A stretch of 64,000 nt of DNA from Mantamonas sphyraenae (lineage: Eukaryota > CRuMs > Mantamonadidae), in assembly GCA_026936335.1 (NCBI GenBank), contig JAPMXV010000008.1:278177-342176 (forward strand), written 5' to 3'. The position numbers were made by a program, and so were the translations under genes. Of this stretch, positions 11,722-23,100 are shown piece after piece; positions within the stretch are counted from its first letter, which is position 1; each line of letters opens with the position of its first letter. The notes beneath the pieces are model-generated. The model did no database searches, was not told the origin of the DNA, and worked only from the letters and a program-made list of their open reading frames with translations.

Positions 11722-12280
11722 ATGTCCAGCACCATGAGCAAGCGCAGGCTCATGAAGGAAATGAAAAAGTTTGAGAAGGACGCTGTGGAGGGCTTGGAAC
11801 TCCAGGAAGTCGAGGACGTCAACTGGTGCGTTTGCACACACGCCCACCTCCCATGTCTTGACAACGTGGATGCTCACCCTCTGTTTGCCGTCTCCCAAAT
11901 CGTCCACCTCACGCTCCGCCCTCAGCTGGACTGTCAAGCTCACAGGAGCCCCCGAGTCGTTGTACGAGGGCGAGGAGTACCTTCTTCAGGTCAAGTTTGA
12001 CTCGAGCTACCCAATCGACCCGCCCGAGATCAAGTTTGTGGGTGACAAGGTACCCCTCCACGAACATGTCTACTCCAATGGCTTTCTTTGCCTTTCTGTC
12101 CTCTACAGCGACGGGGAATACTCGCCTGCCCTGTCAATCCAGGCCCTGTGCCTCTCCATCCTCTCTATGCTCTCCTCCGCCACGGAGAAGAAGGCACCCC
12201 CCGACGACGATTCTCTCAGCAGGTCTCGTGTCAAGGATGCACGCACGGTCTCATGGGACTTTCACGACGACTCATGCTGA
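11722..12280 (+). CDS. UBE2W: Ubiquitin-conjugating enzyme E2 W
   Basis: E2 enzyme of the UBE2W group, which ubiquitylates protein N-termini. Exons 11722-11825 and 11926-12280 give 152 residues, the usual length. Diagnostic stretches are GAPESLYEGEEYLLQVKF, the HEHVYSNGFLCLSVLY catalytic region (Cys in GFLCLS), YSPALSIQALCLSILSMLSS, KKAPPDD, and the C-terminal FHDDSC that mirrors the YHDDTC end of animal UBE2W. It is divergently paired with the JmjC gene across only 62 bp, so the two must share a compact bidirectional promoter. Confidence 0.95.
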
Positions 12281-12423
12281 CGTGTGAGGGGACAATTGTT
12301 CATCATTTGAAAACGCTTTCCGTCCGATCCCTGCACACATCCAACAACCCTCCGCACATCCCCACCTCCAACCCGTCTCGATGGCTCATGCGTGTCTGCA
12401 TGCTGCATGATGGCCCCGGTCCC

Positions 12424-13413
12424 TCAGTCGCGCCACGTCACGTCCACCTGGTCAGTGCGGAACCGCTGGGTGACGTATGAGTCATCGAGCGAGGTCTGGT
12501 AGCCGTGTTGAAATTGCAGCAATCCCGTATAGGCAATCATGGCCCCGTTGTCGATGCAGTATCGGTCGTCCATGGCGTGCAGCTTGCCGCCACGCTCGGC
12601 ACACATCTGCGCCATCATTTCCTGCAGGCGCAAGTTGCAACCCACACCACCGACAATGAGGACCTCGTCGCGCTCGCAATGAGCCATGGCGCGCTCTGTG
12701 ATTTCCACCAGCATGGCAAACACCGTTTCCTGCAGCGAGAAGCACAGGTCAGGCGTCGAGTAGTCCTTGGCCAGGCCCGTCAGGTTGGACAGGATGCCCG
12801 AGAACGACACGTCCATACCCTTGACGACGTAAGGGAGTTCCACATACGTTTGTCCCTTTTTGGCTTCCTGCTCGATGTTGTATCCGGGCGCAGGGTCGTT
12901 CGACAGGTCGACAATGCGGGCAAAGCGGTCCAGGCAGTTGCCAACCGCAATGTCGATGGTCTCGCCAAAGATGCGGTAGGTGTTGAGCGAATACGAGATC
13001 ACTTGCGTGTTGCCGCCACTCACGTACAGCACAATGGGGTCTGCGGCCTGCGTGACCACGCGGCCCATTTCAATGTGACCCACACAGTGGTTGACTCCCA
13101 CCAGAGGCACATCCCACAGCTGCGACAGTGTGCGTGCAACCACGGCCATCGACTGAAGCGGTGCGCCCATCCCCGGTCCCTTTGTGTAGCAAACACAGTC
13201 GAGCTGATCGGGAGTCAACCCAGCCTCCTTCAACGCCTGACTGACCAGATGTACGATCCATTTCTGGTGGTGTTGTGCTGTCTGCCGTGGCAGGAATCCC
13301 TGGCCGGGCGGCGTGATGTATGTGTGGCGCACATTGGCCAGAATTTCGCCCGTTTCGGTCACAATTCCGACGCCGACTTTGTTGGCGCTGCCCTCGATGC
13401 CCAAAGCGTACAT
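12424..13413 (-). CDS. OSGEP: tRNA t6A threonylcarbamoyltransferase catalytic subunit (KEOPS Kae1)
   Basis: Single-exon gene of 329 residues. It transfers threonylcarbamoyl to A37 of ANN-decoding tRNAs as part of KEOPS. The start [16 protein letters not shown] matches Kae1/OSGEP, the metal-binding HxxxH is present as HCVGH, and [21 protein letters not shown] and the C-terminal [12 protein letters not shown] and [10 protein letters not shown] blocks are intact. No mitochondrial leader precedes the start, so this is the cytosolic/nuclear Kae1, not the OSGEPL1/Qri7 paralog. An upstream in-frame Met would add 35 unlikely residues and was not used. Confidence 0.97.
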   Translation of the reverse strand: MYALGIEGSANKVGVGIVTETGEILANVRHTYITPPGQGFLPRQTAQHHQKWIVHLVSQALKEAGLTPDQLDCVCYTKGPGMGAPLQSMAVVARTLSQLWDVPLVGVNHCVGHIEMGRVVTQAADPIVLYVSGGNTQVISYSLNTYRIFGETIDIAVGNCLDRFARIVDLSNDPAPGYNIEQEAKKGQTYVELPYVVKGMDVSFSGILSNLTGLAKDYSTPDLCFSLQETVFAMLVEITERAMAHCERDEVLIVGGVGCNLRLQEMMAQMCAERGGKLHAMDDRYCIDNGAMIAYTGLLQFQHGYQTSLDDSYVTQRFRTDQVDVTWRD

Positions 13414-13502
13414 TTTCTGAACTGAACTTTTTGCTGCTGCCCCTCGCGCAAACTCTCGCCGCTCACCCTCACGTGCCCTGTTGCCGATTGTCTGCTTGTA
13501 CG

Positions 13503-14445
13503 TCACAACAGCACACACTTGCGTTCCTTGGGTGAAACCTTCTTGTGCGGCTTGACGGCCTCGTCAAACAATGCCTTCAGACCTTCTTGTGTCAAGGCGC
13601 TGCACTCCATGTATGCCACTGCATGCAGCTTCTTGGCCAGTTTCTTGGCTTCTTTGGGCTCGATCACACTCTCTTCGCCATTCTGGCTCTTCATCTCTTC
13701 CCTCATGTCCAGTTTAAGCCCGACCAGCATCAACGGGACCTCGGGCGCGTGGTGTTGCAGCTCAGGGATCCATTTGTACGATACATTGCTGAACGATGCC
13801 TGTGGTTGCATGGATGCAATGGATGTGTGCGTGTGCGTGTCGTGTGTGAGTGTGTGTCCGTGGGCACGGAGTTGTCCGTCGCCGCAGAGATTGTGGAAGC
13901 TGCTGAATTCTCATTCTCGGGTGAAAAGGTGTGTGCAGGAGTCTCCTGACGGACAGACGATCAGGTCACAGCCACACGGGTGCAGCGAAGAAGTTGGCAG
14001 CGTGCGCAGGGATGTTGCACAACTTACCCTGTGGATGACGGAGAAGCACACGAGGAACAAGTCTGTGTTTGGGTACGACAAGGGCCGAAGCCGGTCGTAG
14101 TCGCTCTGTCCGGCTGTGTCCCACAGCGACAGATTGATGGGGTCGTTGCCACGCATGACTGTAGCATGGTTGCAGTATCCCATGCGGTGCGTGGGGGAGG
14201 GGGCGGGATGGTTCGCATCCAAGGCCATGCGAGCACGAGGAAGGGGCGGGGAGAGCGTGTCAGCGAAACGGCTGTGCCGGAGCACACGTGCGCCCACGCT
14301 CTGCGAGGCACTTACCATGCATGTCGTAGTTGTCAAAGATCGTGGGCACGTAGTCGGTGGGAAAGGTGTTCTGAGTGTAGGCCATCAATAGACAGGTCTT
14401 GCCCACTGCGCCATCCCCGACGACTGTGACCTTCCACGTTTCCAT
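13503..14445 (-). CDS. Rho/Rac family small GTPase
   Basis: Membrane-anchored switch controlling actin and polarity. Exons 14445-14316, 14158-14028 and 13799-13503 join in phase to 185 residues. G1 is GDGAVGKT, switch I is [11 protein letters not shown]3 is [19 protein letters not shown]5 is CSAL, and the C-terminus CVLL is a CaaX box predicted to be geranylgeranylated. A lysine-rich region ([12 protein letters not shown]) precedes it. The G4 motif reads LKLD where Rho proteins have TKLD or NKxD; Lys and Asp are kept, so guanine specificity should survive. The sequence is closer to Rac/Cdc42 than RhoA, but the subfamily is not certain. Confidence 0.93.
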
Positions 14446-14521
14446 CTCTCTCGTTCGTTTGCTTCGTCATGCGGGCTTCACCGCCCTCCAAACACGTTTC
14501 AGCCTACCGGATGCTCAACCA

Positions 14522-14580
14522 TGTGTGTGTGTGTGTACGTTTGTGTGTGTACGTGTGTGTGTGTGTGTGTGCGTGCGTGT
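14522..14580 (+). repeat. GT/TG dinucleotide microsatellite upstream of HADHA
   Basis: A GT-rich run, broken by a few TAC/TGC units, lies between the divergent Rho GTPase and trifunctional-enzyme genes. It may sit in a 5' UTR or a leader intron of the latter. Confidence 0.85.
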
Positions 14581-14586
14581 GCAGAC

Positions 14587-17500
14587 ATGCAGACATCGTC
14601 CGGTCTGCCCAGGGGCCGACACCCAAATCCCAACACCCGCCCACATGGTAGGTTGCCTGCACTTGTTCCATCCTTCCCAAACCCTTGCCCCGTCCCTGTC
14701 CACCTCTCCACCGAGGTTTCCACTGCCGCTGCGGAGACCAGCGCGTACTCGTTGCCTGTTGCCTGTCCCGCTCACGCCGTTCTGCCCGCCCAGTTCTCGC
14801 GTGTCTCTCGAAACACAGTGCGCCAGGCACCGGTGCTGGCTTCTGCACAGTCCACTGTGCAGACTGCCGCCGCCGCGTCTGCTGCCTCGGCCGTGCACAA
14901 CTTCTCCACGTCCAGCAGCGTATCCAAGCAGTGTACGTGTCCCCCGGAGGCCAATCTCGATTTTTCGGAGCCTCCTTGCTTTCGCCTCCTCCGGCGACCC
15001 CTGTGCACTCCCCTTGCCCGCCGCATCCATGACCAATCGCTTGTTGCCATCGCCGTGCCGTTGGCGGGCCAATGGATACAACGCGGTCATGGTGGCCCTT
15101 GCGAATTCCACTCAGCACGGCTGTGATCGTTGCGAGCGCGCGGACTCTGACACGCCCACTTCACCTTTGCGCCCCTCCCGCCGCTGCCATGGCCTTGCTG
15201 GGCCCCATCCAATGTCCACACACCCTCGCCCGTCACATAGACAAGCACTTCAAGGTCGAGAACCAGAGCCAGGTGGCCGTCATCCGCATGAACCACGACG
15301 GTGGAAAGATGAACATGGTCTCCACCTCCCTCATGACCGAGTTTGATGGTCTGCTCTCTGACCTCAACAACGACGCTTCTGTCAAGGCCATGGTTGTGGT
15401 GTCTGAGCAGGACAACTTCATTGTTGGCGCAAACATCAACGAGGTACGTGCCCCTTTTCCGCTGCATGCCCTCCGGAAACCCTCTTGACCCGCTCACACC
15501 GGCCTCCTCCGATCCCGCACACCAGTTTGTCGAGTGCAAGACCGCCGAAGAGATGTCCGCCCTCGCCAAGGGTGGCCAGGGTGTCATGCAGCGCATGGAA
15601 GACAGCAAGAAGCCCATTGTTGCAGGTGTGTTCCAGCCCGCCGCACGCCGCGATCGTTCCTCCCAAACCCACGCTTAAGCGCGCTCCTCACATCTGCTCA
15701 CACTCCTCCCCCGCCTTATTTGTCTCCCTGATCCATTGCAGCCCTCAAGGGTCAGAGCCTTGGTGGTGGTGCAGAGTTTGCTCTTGCTTGCCACTACCGC
15801 ATCGCCGCTGACGACGGCAAGGCTGTACGTTTCCGTGCCTCGTCCCTTTTGCCCGCCTTCCTCCCATACAACACGAACATGCACTCACCCTCCCACGTCC
15901 CCGTCGCCTCTGCCTTTCCTCTCGCCTCTGTTCACAGGTCATCGCCTTCCCCGAAGTCATGCTCGGTCTGCTGCCGGCCAGCGGCGGATGCCAGCGCCTG
16001 CCCAAGCTCATGGGTGCACGCAACGCCCTGCCCTACCTCCTCACGGGCAAGAAGCTCAGTGCCAAGAAGGCTCTTGACGCAGGCGTCATCAACGCCCTCG
16101 CCAAGCCCGAGAACCTGGAGGCAGAGGCTGTCGCTGCTGCTCGCTCTCTCATCGAGAGCGGCGTGTCTGAGAAGCACCCTGTGCTCACTCGTCCCCTCGA
16201 CTGGGCCCTCGAATTTACTTCCGTCGGCCGCAACTTTCTCTTTGGCCAGGCCAAGAGTGCCGCCCTGCGCCAGAGCCGTGGCCACTATCCCGCCCTCCCC
16301 GAGATCATCGACGCCGTCAAGTACGGAGTGTCCGGCAAGGACGGCTACGCCAAGGAGGCCGAGGCCTTTGGTCGTCTGGGCATGACGTCTGTCTCCCGCA
16401 ACCTGGTCAACATCTTCTTTGCCCAGACCGCCCTCAAGAAGAACCGCTTCGGCAACCCTGAGCGCTCCTACAATCAGCTCGCCGTTGTCGGCGCCGGACT
16501 CATGGGCGCCGGCATTGCCGATGTGTCTGTCAACAACAAGTTTGACGTCCTCCTCATGGACTCCACCAAGGAGGGTCTGGACCGCGGTGTGAAGCAGATC
16601 AAGGGCAACCTGGACAAGCGCGTCGATCGCGGCGCAAAGACACCGGCTGACCGCGACGCCGTCATGGCACGTCTGGACGCCATCACGACCGAGGGCAACA
16701 TGGAGAAGTTTGGCAAGGTGGACATGGTCATCGAGGCCGTCTTTGAGGACCTGGCCCTCAAGCACAAGGTCATCCAGAACCTGGAGAAGTACCTGCCCGA
16801 ACATGCCGTGCTGGCCACCAACACCAGCGCCCTTCCCATCGCCCAGGTGGCAGAGGGCTCCAGCAGGCCCGAGAACGTGGTGGGCATGCACTACTTCTCG
16901 CCCGTCGAGAAGATGCCCCTGCTCGAAGTCATTGCCACCGACAAGACCAGCAACGAGGCAAAGGCAGCCGCCGTGGACGTGGGCATCAAGCAGGGCAAGA
17001 CCGTCATTGTGGTCGGCGACGGCCCTGGCTTCTACACCTCGCGCATCCTGGCCCCAATGATGATGGAGGGTGCTGCTCTCATGCTCGAGGGCATCGAGCC
17101 CAAGGAGCTGGACAAGCGTCTGCAGAGCTTTGGCTTCCCCGTGGGTCCCGTCACCCTCATGGACGAGGTGGGAATCGACGTGGCCCAGCACATCACCCCG
17201 GGTCTGCAGAAGGCCTTTGGCGCACGCATGGAGGGCAACGACGCACTCATCCAGGACATGGTTGCCCAGGGCAACCTGGGACGCAAGAGCAAGAAGGGTT
17301 TCTACCTGTACCAGCCGCCCAAGCCTCTGCTCAGCGGCAACCTGGCGCCCCTGAACCCGATTGTGACTCCGGTGGCCAAGGCCGTGGGCATGGGCCCCAA
17401 GCGCAGCAAGCCCGTCAACCCGGAGGCTCTCAAGCTGATTGCCCAGCACTACACGCCATCGCACGGTCTCTTCTCCCTCACCGTGGAGGAGAGCGTCAAC

Positions 17501-17767
17501 CGCATGGTGTCCCGCTTTGTCAACGAGGCCGTCTTCTGCCTGCAGGATGGCATTCTGGAGAACGCCACCGACGGCGACGTGGGTGCCATCTTTGGCCTGG
17601 GTTTCCCGCCCTTCCTGGGTGGTCCTTTCCGCTACCTCGACGCCTACGGTGCGGAGAACTACGTCAACATGATGAACCGCCTGGCCGACAAGTACGGCGA
17701 ACGTTTCGTCCCTGCCCCGCTCCTGGTCGACATGGCCAAGTCGGGCAAGAAGTTCCACTCCAAGTGA
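14587..17767 (+). CDS. HADHA: Mitochondrial trifunctional enzyme alpha subunit (enoyl-CoA hydratase / 3-hydroxyacyl-CoA dehydrogenase)
   Basis: Long-chain fatty-acid beta-oxidation enzyme. Exons 14587-14932, 15241-15443, 15526-15625, 15742-15824 and 15938-17767 join in phase to about 853 residues; the N-terminal start is tentative because a GT-rich leader and another possible intron (14648-14718) precede it. The leader is Ser/Ala/Arg-rich and fits mitochondrial import. Hydratase features are FIVGANINE, GQSLGGGAEFALACHYRIA and PEVMLGLLPASGGCQRLPK. The dehydrogenase half has the NAD-binding VVGAGLMGAGIA, HYFSPVEKMPLLEVI and GDGPGFYTSRI. The end GERFVPAPLL...KKFHSK matches HADHA. No thiolase domain is present, so a separate HADHB partner is expected elsewhere. 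Confidence 0.93.
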
Positions 17768-17864
17768 GCAGTGGGTGTGCGCATGTGAAGAGGCCCAGGA
17801 GCCGAGGAGCCGAGCGAAGGAGGAGAAATCAAACACTCGTTTCCATTCAGATTGCAGACACATC

Positions 17865-19046
17865 TCAAGACAAAGACGTCTCTTGCAATGTGCTCAGCGT
17901 GAGTGTGTGATCATAGAATGAACATGCGGCGACGAGATCCGTGTAAGGGTCCATGCGACACCAGTCGATGCCGTAGGCGATTGAAGAGTGTGTGGGCTCC
18001 CCCAGGGTGGCGGTTGTGACCAAGGATGCCGTGTTGCCGTCTTCTGTGGAGGTGCAATCGATGTGAGCGAATCCATTGTACATGCAGGCAGCAAGGAGGC
18101 GGTCAGGGTCGCTAGGATGCCACTTTAGACGCCAGACGCCCCCGCCCATCTCCAGCTGCTGCAGTGGTTTGTACATGTTCCGCGTGTCCCACAAGAGGAT
18201 GGAGTCGTCGTAGCTGCCAGTCACAAGAGTATGGTCGTGGTGTGGGTGGCTTTGGATGGAACACACACCCATGCTATGCTTTCGACTGGAGAACGTGGGT
18301 GTGTCGGTGCCCTGGCGCAGATCCCATCCCTTGAACTTGCAGTCGTCGGCACCTGTGTACACTGTATCCGGCTCGTGGGCATGAAAGGCAATGATCCAAG
18401 CCTCAAACTCGTGCCCTGTCCACTGTGCGACGGGACTAGCGAGTGCATTGCTTTGCTGGTCCGACACTGCCCACACCGAGCAGCTCGAGTCGCTGTTGCT
18501 CGTGGCCAGGCGCAATTCTCCTGTGCTGCCACTGGTCAGCACTCTGTTGTTCCACTCCAACGACAGACACAGTGCCGCAGGGTCCTCAGAAACGACGGAG
18601 CGGAACGAGTGAACCTCGGCCACAGTCCCATCCTCGCCAGCCATTCTGTACAAGTGCACACTTCCGTCATCACAGCCAGACGCCAGCAGAGCATCGCTCG
18701 AGTCGCCCACGGGCTCGTGCGACCATTTGAGATCGAGAATGGCCGCGCCTTCTTCGCGCTGGGTCTCCTCAAGCTGGGCACACGTGTCACCCTCCACTAC
18801 TCTGTACACAAGAAGCCTGCCTCGACGCAGCTGTGCGTCTTCACTCTCGTTCTCCTGTTCTTGCCGCTGGTCGTCTGACGCAGCCTGTGCGTTGGCCTTG
18901 TCCACGTCTCGGTGTTGGTATGTGCCGCACACCATCATGTGCTCCAGGCCTGCCACAGGACAGAATTCGATCGAGTCTGCACACAACTCTGTGTCGATGG
19001 TCTGCTGGACATTGAAAGTGCGTTCATTGGCATGGGTACTGGTCAT
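17865..19046 (-). CDS. DPH7: Diphthine methylesterase, WD40 protein
   Basis: Single-exon gene of 393 residues, start MTSTHANERTF at 19046. DPH7 demethylates diphthine methyl ester before the final amidation of eEF2 His in diphthamide synthesis. WD-type blades are visible, e.g. LASGCDDGSVHLY, TGADDCKFKGWDLR and TGSYDDSILLWDTR. The family's characteristic GGVWRLKWHPSDPDRLLAACMY and YGIDWCRM...VAACSFYDHTL segments near the C-terminus identify it. An acidic Gln/Glu insert near residue 60-80 is extra. It ends 97 bp from the convergent HADHA stop. Confidence 0.92.
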   Translation of the reverse strand: MTSTHANERTFNVQQTIDTELCADSIEFCPVAGLEHMMVCGTYQHRDVDKANAQAASDDQRQEQENESEDAQLRRGRLLVYRVVEGDTCAQLEETQREEGAAILDLKWSHEPVGDSSDALLASGCDDGSVHLYRMAGEDGTVAEVHSFRSVVSEDPAALCLSLEWNNRVLTSGSTGELRLATSNSDSSCSVWAVSDQQSNALASPVAQWTGHEFEAWIIAFHAHEPDTVYTGADDCKFKGWDLRQGTDTPTFSSRKHSMGVCSIQSHPHHDHTLVTGSYDDSILLWDTRNMYKPLQQLEMGGGVWRLKWHPSDPDRLLAACMYNGFAHIDCTSTEDGNTASLVTTATLGEPTHSSIAYGIDWCRMDPYTDLVAACSFYDHTLTLSTLQETSLS

Positions 19047-19175
19047 GGGGACTGTCTCCTGCTTGCTGGTTGTGCTGGCGCTGTCTGCGCAGCGTGCAGC
19101 GTGTCTCTTGAGAAGTGTGTGCTTGTGTGCAGTCTGCGTGGCTGTTGCGCATCGCAAGTGTCTGTGTCTTTGTGC

Positions 19176-20016
19176 TCACGACGAGAACAGCGAACCAACC
19201 CACTCTGTGAATGTCGGTTCGCCCTCGGCGCGGCGCTTCTCCGCCATGGCCTTTGCGACCTGGTTGGCGCGCTGGAACTGTTGGTGTGGACAGACGTGAG
19301 GTGCAACGTGCAGGGTGCATGTTGGGTGGGTGGGGTGGCAAGTCAGCTTGTGTGTGTGTGCGTTGCGTGCACGGCAAGCGAAAGTGCGTGGGCTGCCGCG
19401 GGAGGCAAAAAAGCACGCCTTGTACAACGTCACATACCTCCTTCTTGTGGTGCAAGCACTCAAAGTAATCTTCACGCTGTTCCAGACACTTCTTGGGGTC
19501 GTTGCACTCCTCCATGCATCCCGAAAACTCGCGCCACAGCGGGTAGCAACGTCCGGCTGTGGAAAGCGGCGGGTCCCTCGGTGTGTCAGCCGCGCGTACT
19601 CTCTCACCATCGGTACAAACACCACAGGCAGGGCATGGGAAGCTCTTGTGACTCTGGGTGCGTCGTTGTGCACGGCGTATCGCGAGGCAACAGTGCGGAG
19701 TGGACAGGTATGGCGCTCGCAAGCACGCAGACGCTGCGGAGGGAAAACCCTCTCCCGCCCCATGCGGCCAAGCATATGTCCGAGGCCATCGCCACCCGTG
19801 ATAAAGGCCAAGTGTACATCGCAGCCACACGCATGGACGCTCCCATGGACGAGAACGTTTCCTGGAGGCCACGCGTGCAAGGCTCGGCCATGCCACACTC
19901 GCATTTCCACACCACCGCTACCCCTCTGCACCCGTACTCCAACAACCGCCTGTCCCACGCTCAAAACTTTGCTCACAAAACCTACTTGTGCCGTTGATTC
20001 CGTATCCACTCGACAT
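19176..20016 (-). CDS. NDUFS5: NADH dehydrogenase (complex I) subunit NDUFS5, CX9C protein
   Basis: Small accessory subunit of mitochondrial complex I, 83 residues. Twin CX9C motifs are CYPLWREFSGC and CLEQREDYFEC, followed by HHKKEFQRANQVAKAM, very like plant and fungal NDUFS5. The last two exons are 19556-19438 and 19277-19176. The first exon is only 31 nt (20016-19986) and encodes MSSGYGINGT, closely matching the M(A/S)SG(W/Y)GI start of plant homologs; its GTAGGT donor leaves one base that fits the 19556 acceptor phase exactly. The resulting 429 bp intron is among the longest in the window. Import would use the MIA40 disulfide relay. Confidence 0.88.
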
Positions 20017-20101
20017 GTTTGGTGTTTGATTTTTTGGCTGGCGTTCCATGCGCGCGCTTCTCCCCCCTTCTCCATCACATTCACACACACACACACTGCG
20101 C

Positions 20102-23100
20102 TCAACGCGAGCGAAATGCACGAATGCGTCGCAACCGCCGCATTTCTTTGCGGTTGAACGTGTTGGGTACGTGGTCCGACACCTGCGACAACTTTTCTCC
20201 CGAACTGGTCATCACAACCAACATGTCCATGGCGTGGAGGACGGTGTTGGCGCGTGGATTGATGTACATGTAGCTGTGTTCCAGATGGGAGGGGTGACGC
20301 ATCATGCCCAGGCACAGGATGTCGTTGTCCATCATGTCCTCAAACAGATGTTGGTACATGCCGCCGATGTACTCCTTCGGCACGGGGAACTGATACACAA
20401 ACGACGGATTCACGTCGCGCTCATTCACAAGCTCCGGCACAGGTGGCAGGCCGCACACCATCGCTCGCAACAGCGGCAGTGCGTACGGACTGTAGAACGA
20501 TTGCGCCAGGATCGAATCCAACACAGATGCACAGAACACACGCCCACTCGCAAAGTGGGTGTCCATATGATAGTCTGCGTGCCACTGGCTGTTCATCGCG
20601 CTGCGCCAGATCTCGTTCCCTCGCTCAATCAGTCGCTGCTGCTGTGCACCCTGCTTGTCCAAATCCGAAAACGACGACGGCGCCCCGGGCAGCGATGCCC
20701 ACGGTTCGTCCTTGTTCTCTTCTGTCAGTGCTTCTTCTTGCATGATCTGTGCGCTGCCCGTCGATCGCAACCTGTTCAGGTACTTGATGTTGCTGCTTTG
20801 CACAAGCTCTGCCGTCACAATCGCGTCCACGTACGGCCGTGACTCAATCGCACGCACCGTAGCAATGCTCGCCGCATCCACAAGAAACTCGTCGCTGGCA
20901 TGGCTGTTCTTCAGCGTGTTGGCTAGAATCACCACACGCGACGCACGCCTAATCCCGGCTGCCTCCAGGTCGCTGAACGACGTCGGCTCGCCCTCAACGT
21001 AAAACACACGTGGAAACCGCCCGATGGTGCGCCACTGTTGTTTGCTCGGCGGGTTCGGACTCAGAATCACAATGGCAGGGAACTCCGGATCGGGCAAGTG
21101 CTTCGACCGCAACGCAGCCACAAAGTGCACAAGACCGTTCACTTTGTCACCAGCTCCGCACACAATCACGTGGTTGGCCACTCCTGTTTTGCGGTCCAGA
21201 TTGATGTACGACGCATCTGCCAGCGGCGTGCACTCGCCGTGATCGTTCAAATAGTACTCTCCCGTCAGCGTGTGGCCGTGCACCGCGTCCACATGTTCAA
21301 ACTCCAGATCGTGCAAGTCATGCATGGCGTCCCCGTCAATGTCCCCTTCAATTGTATCCTCTGTCTCGTCATCCGAATCGTCGTCGTCGCTGTCGCTCTG
21401 CCTGCGAGTGAGCGAGTCCGGACGTCGCAGACCAATCTGGCTTGTGCTGCGCACAAACCCACTGTCGTCCGGAATCTCCTGTGCAATGTCGTCGTGGAAC
21501 GACACGCTGCTGCTCTGCGACTCTCGCCGTCCCAGGTTCTTCAGGCTGCTCACCAGCTTGTGGTCCGCCTTGCGCGGTCCCGTTGCACGGGTTGATTCAA
21601 GCTGCACATCCGAAGTACGTGCCGCCTTCTCTTGCGGCTCTTCCATCGTACCAGACGGCACCTCATCCTCCTCTTTGTCCTCTTCGTCGTCGGTGTCCTC
21701 ATCCTCGTCCGCCATACTCGAGTCTTTCGAATAGAACGAATCCTGGCGCGCGGCCTCCCGCGTCCTTTCCTGCACAATCCCAATCAGCTCTCCAATCTCA
21801 GAGCCCATCTTGGTGCGTCGGGACGCCGTCGACGGGGAGCCTGAGCTCGCCAGATCCTGCATCTCCACAGACGTGCTGTTGATGGAATGTGTCAGACTCG
21901 GCGCGTGGCTACGGCTCCTTCGCATGCCCTTGACCGTCGCAGGCTCAGCATCGCCAAGCATGCCTGCACTCGTTCGCAACTCTGCAGATCCTCGTCCTTC
22001 GCTTGCGCTGCTGCGGCGGCTGCCACTCCTGCTCTCACCTCCCAAACTGCCGCTGACGCTGTTGCTGCGGCGCAGCGTCGGCTGTGTATCGATGGACATG
22101 GTGCGGCGCTGCACCATGCCCGACTTGACGTTGCTGCTCATCGTCGCCGTGGAAAGGGAGCGCTTCAGGGACGAGGGTTTGAAGCGAACCTGCTCCACCG
22201 CTGGCAGATCTGCAACCGCCTCGCTGCTGGGTGCAATGAAGAAGCCACGGTCTCCCTCTTGGATCACATACTGCTTGCCCGGAAATACCATCAGCACAGA
22301 GGCGCCGTCGTACAAATGGGTCTCCAGACCCAGGAACGTAACTTCGTGCTTGCCGTACACAAAGTTGGCTGCCTCGCCAAAGGTACGCCCGACAAACTTG
22401 GACAGATCGGATGCGTAGATTTCGTGTGAGCAGCCGTACGCATACTCTTGCTGCCACAAGGGCATCTGTTCGTGCTGCGAGGAGGGCTTGAATCCAAACG
22501 TCCGTGCTATGGCCGTAAACAGAGTGCTAAAGCCGGGACAAACGCAGTTGCGTGCCATGATATTCATGCGCAGCTCTTGGATGCTCAGCGAGCGCTCTAC
22601 CTTGGCCGCAACCACCAGGTTCTGCTGGCCCTCCATGCCGTGTACTTGACACAGCACGGGTACGCTCGGCGCATAGTCCTTGACTGCCAGCGAATACAAC
22701 AGGCTGGCGGCATCCTTTTGCTCCGTTTTGATGCCGTACTTGTCCGTCAGGATGACAATGCCAGCCGCTGTGGCAGCCTCGGCGCGCTTGAGATCTTCCT
22801 GTACCATGGGCGAGCCACGAAGGTAGGTGACGCGATTCTCGTAGTAAGGGTGCTCCAGCAGCATTTGCGTCTCCACGCTGGGCTTCTGTGACCCTCCCAT
22901 GATGACCACGTGTGCCTTTTGGTTCTGGTGCAGCGGGTGGAAAAACTCGCGCAGAAAGTCCTGCAGGCCGTCAAATGTGAGGTCACCTGAGACCACAATG
23001 TGACGGTAGCTCTCGTCGCGGTTGAAACGGCCGAGATAGGCGGTGTCAATCTGCTGCAGAGTGATGAGTTTAGAGGTTTGAAGGGGCATCAACACAAAGC

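Noticed and set aside
15180-15240. Alternative HADHA start at MALLGPIQCPH
   Set aside because: This reading lies in the intron between 14933 and 15240; joining T|AC AAG across it gives SKQYKHFKVENQ, matching the enzyme and keeping the mitochondrial leader.
15932-17863. 643-codon open frame opposite HADHA
   Set aside because: Antisense to a strongly conserved enzyme; His/Gly/Val/Leu-biased and without domain features.
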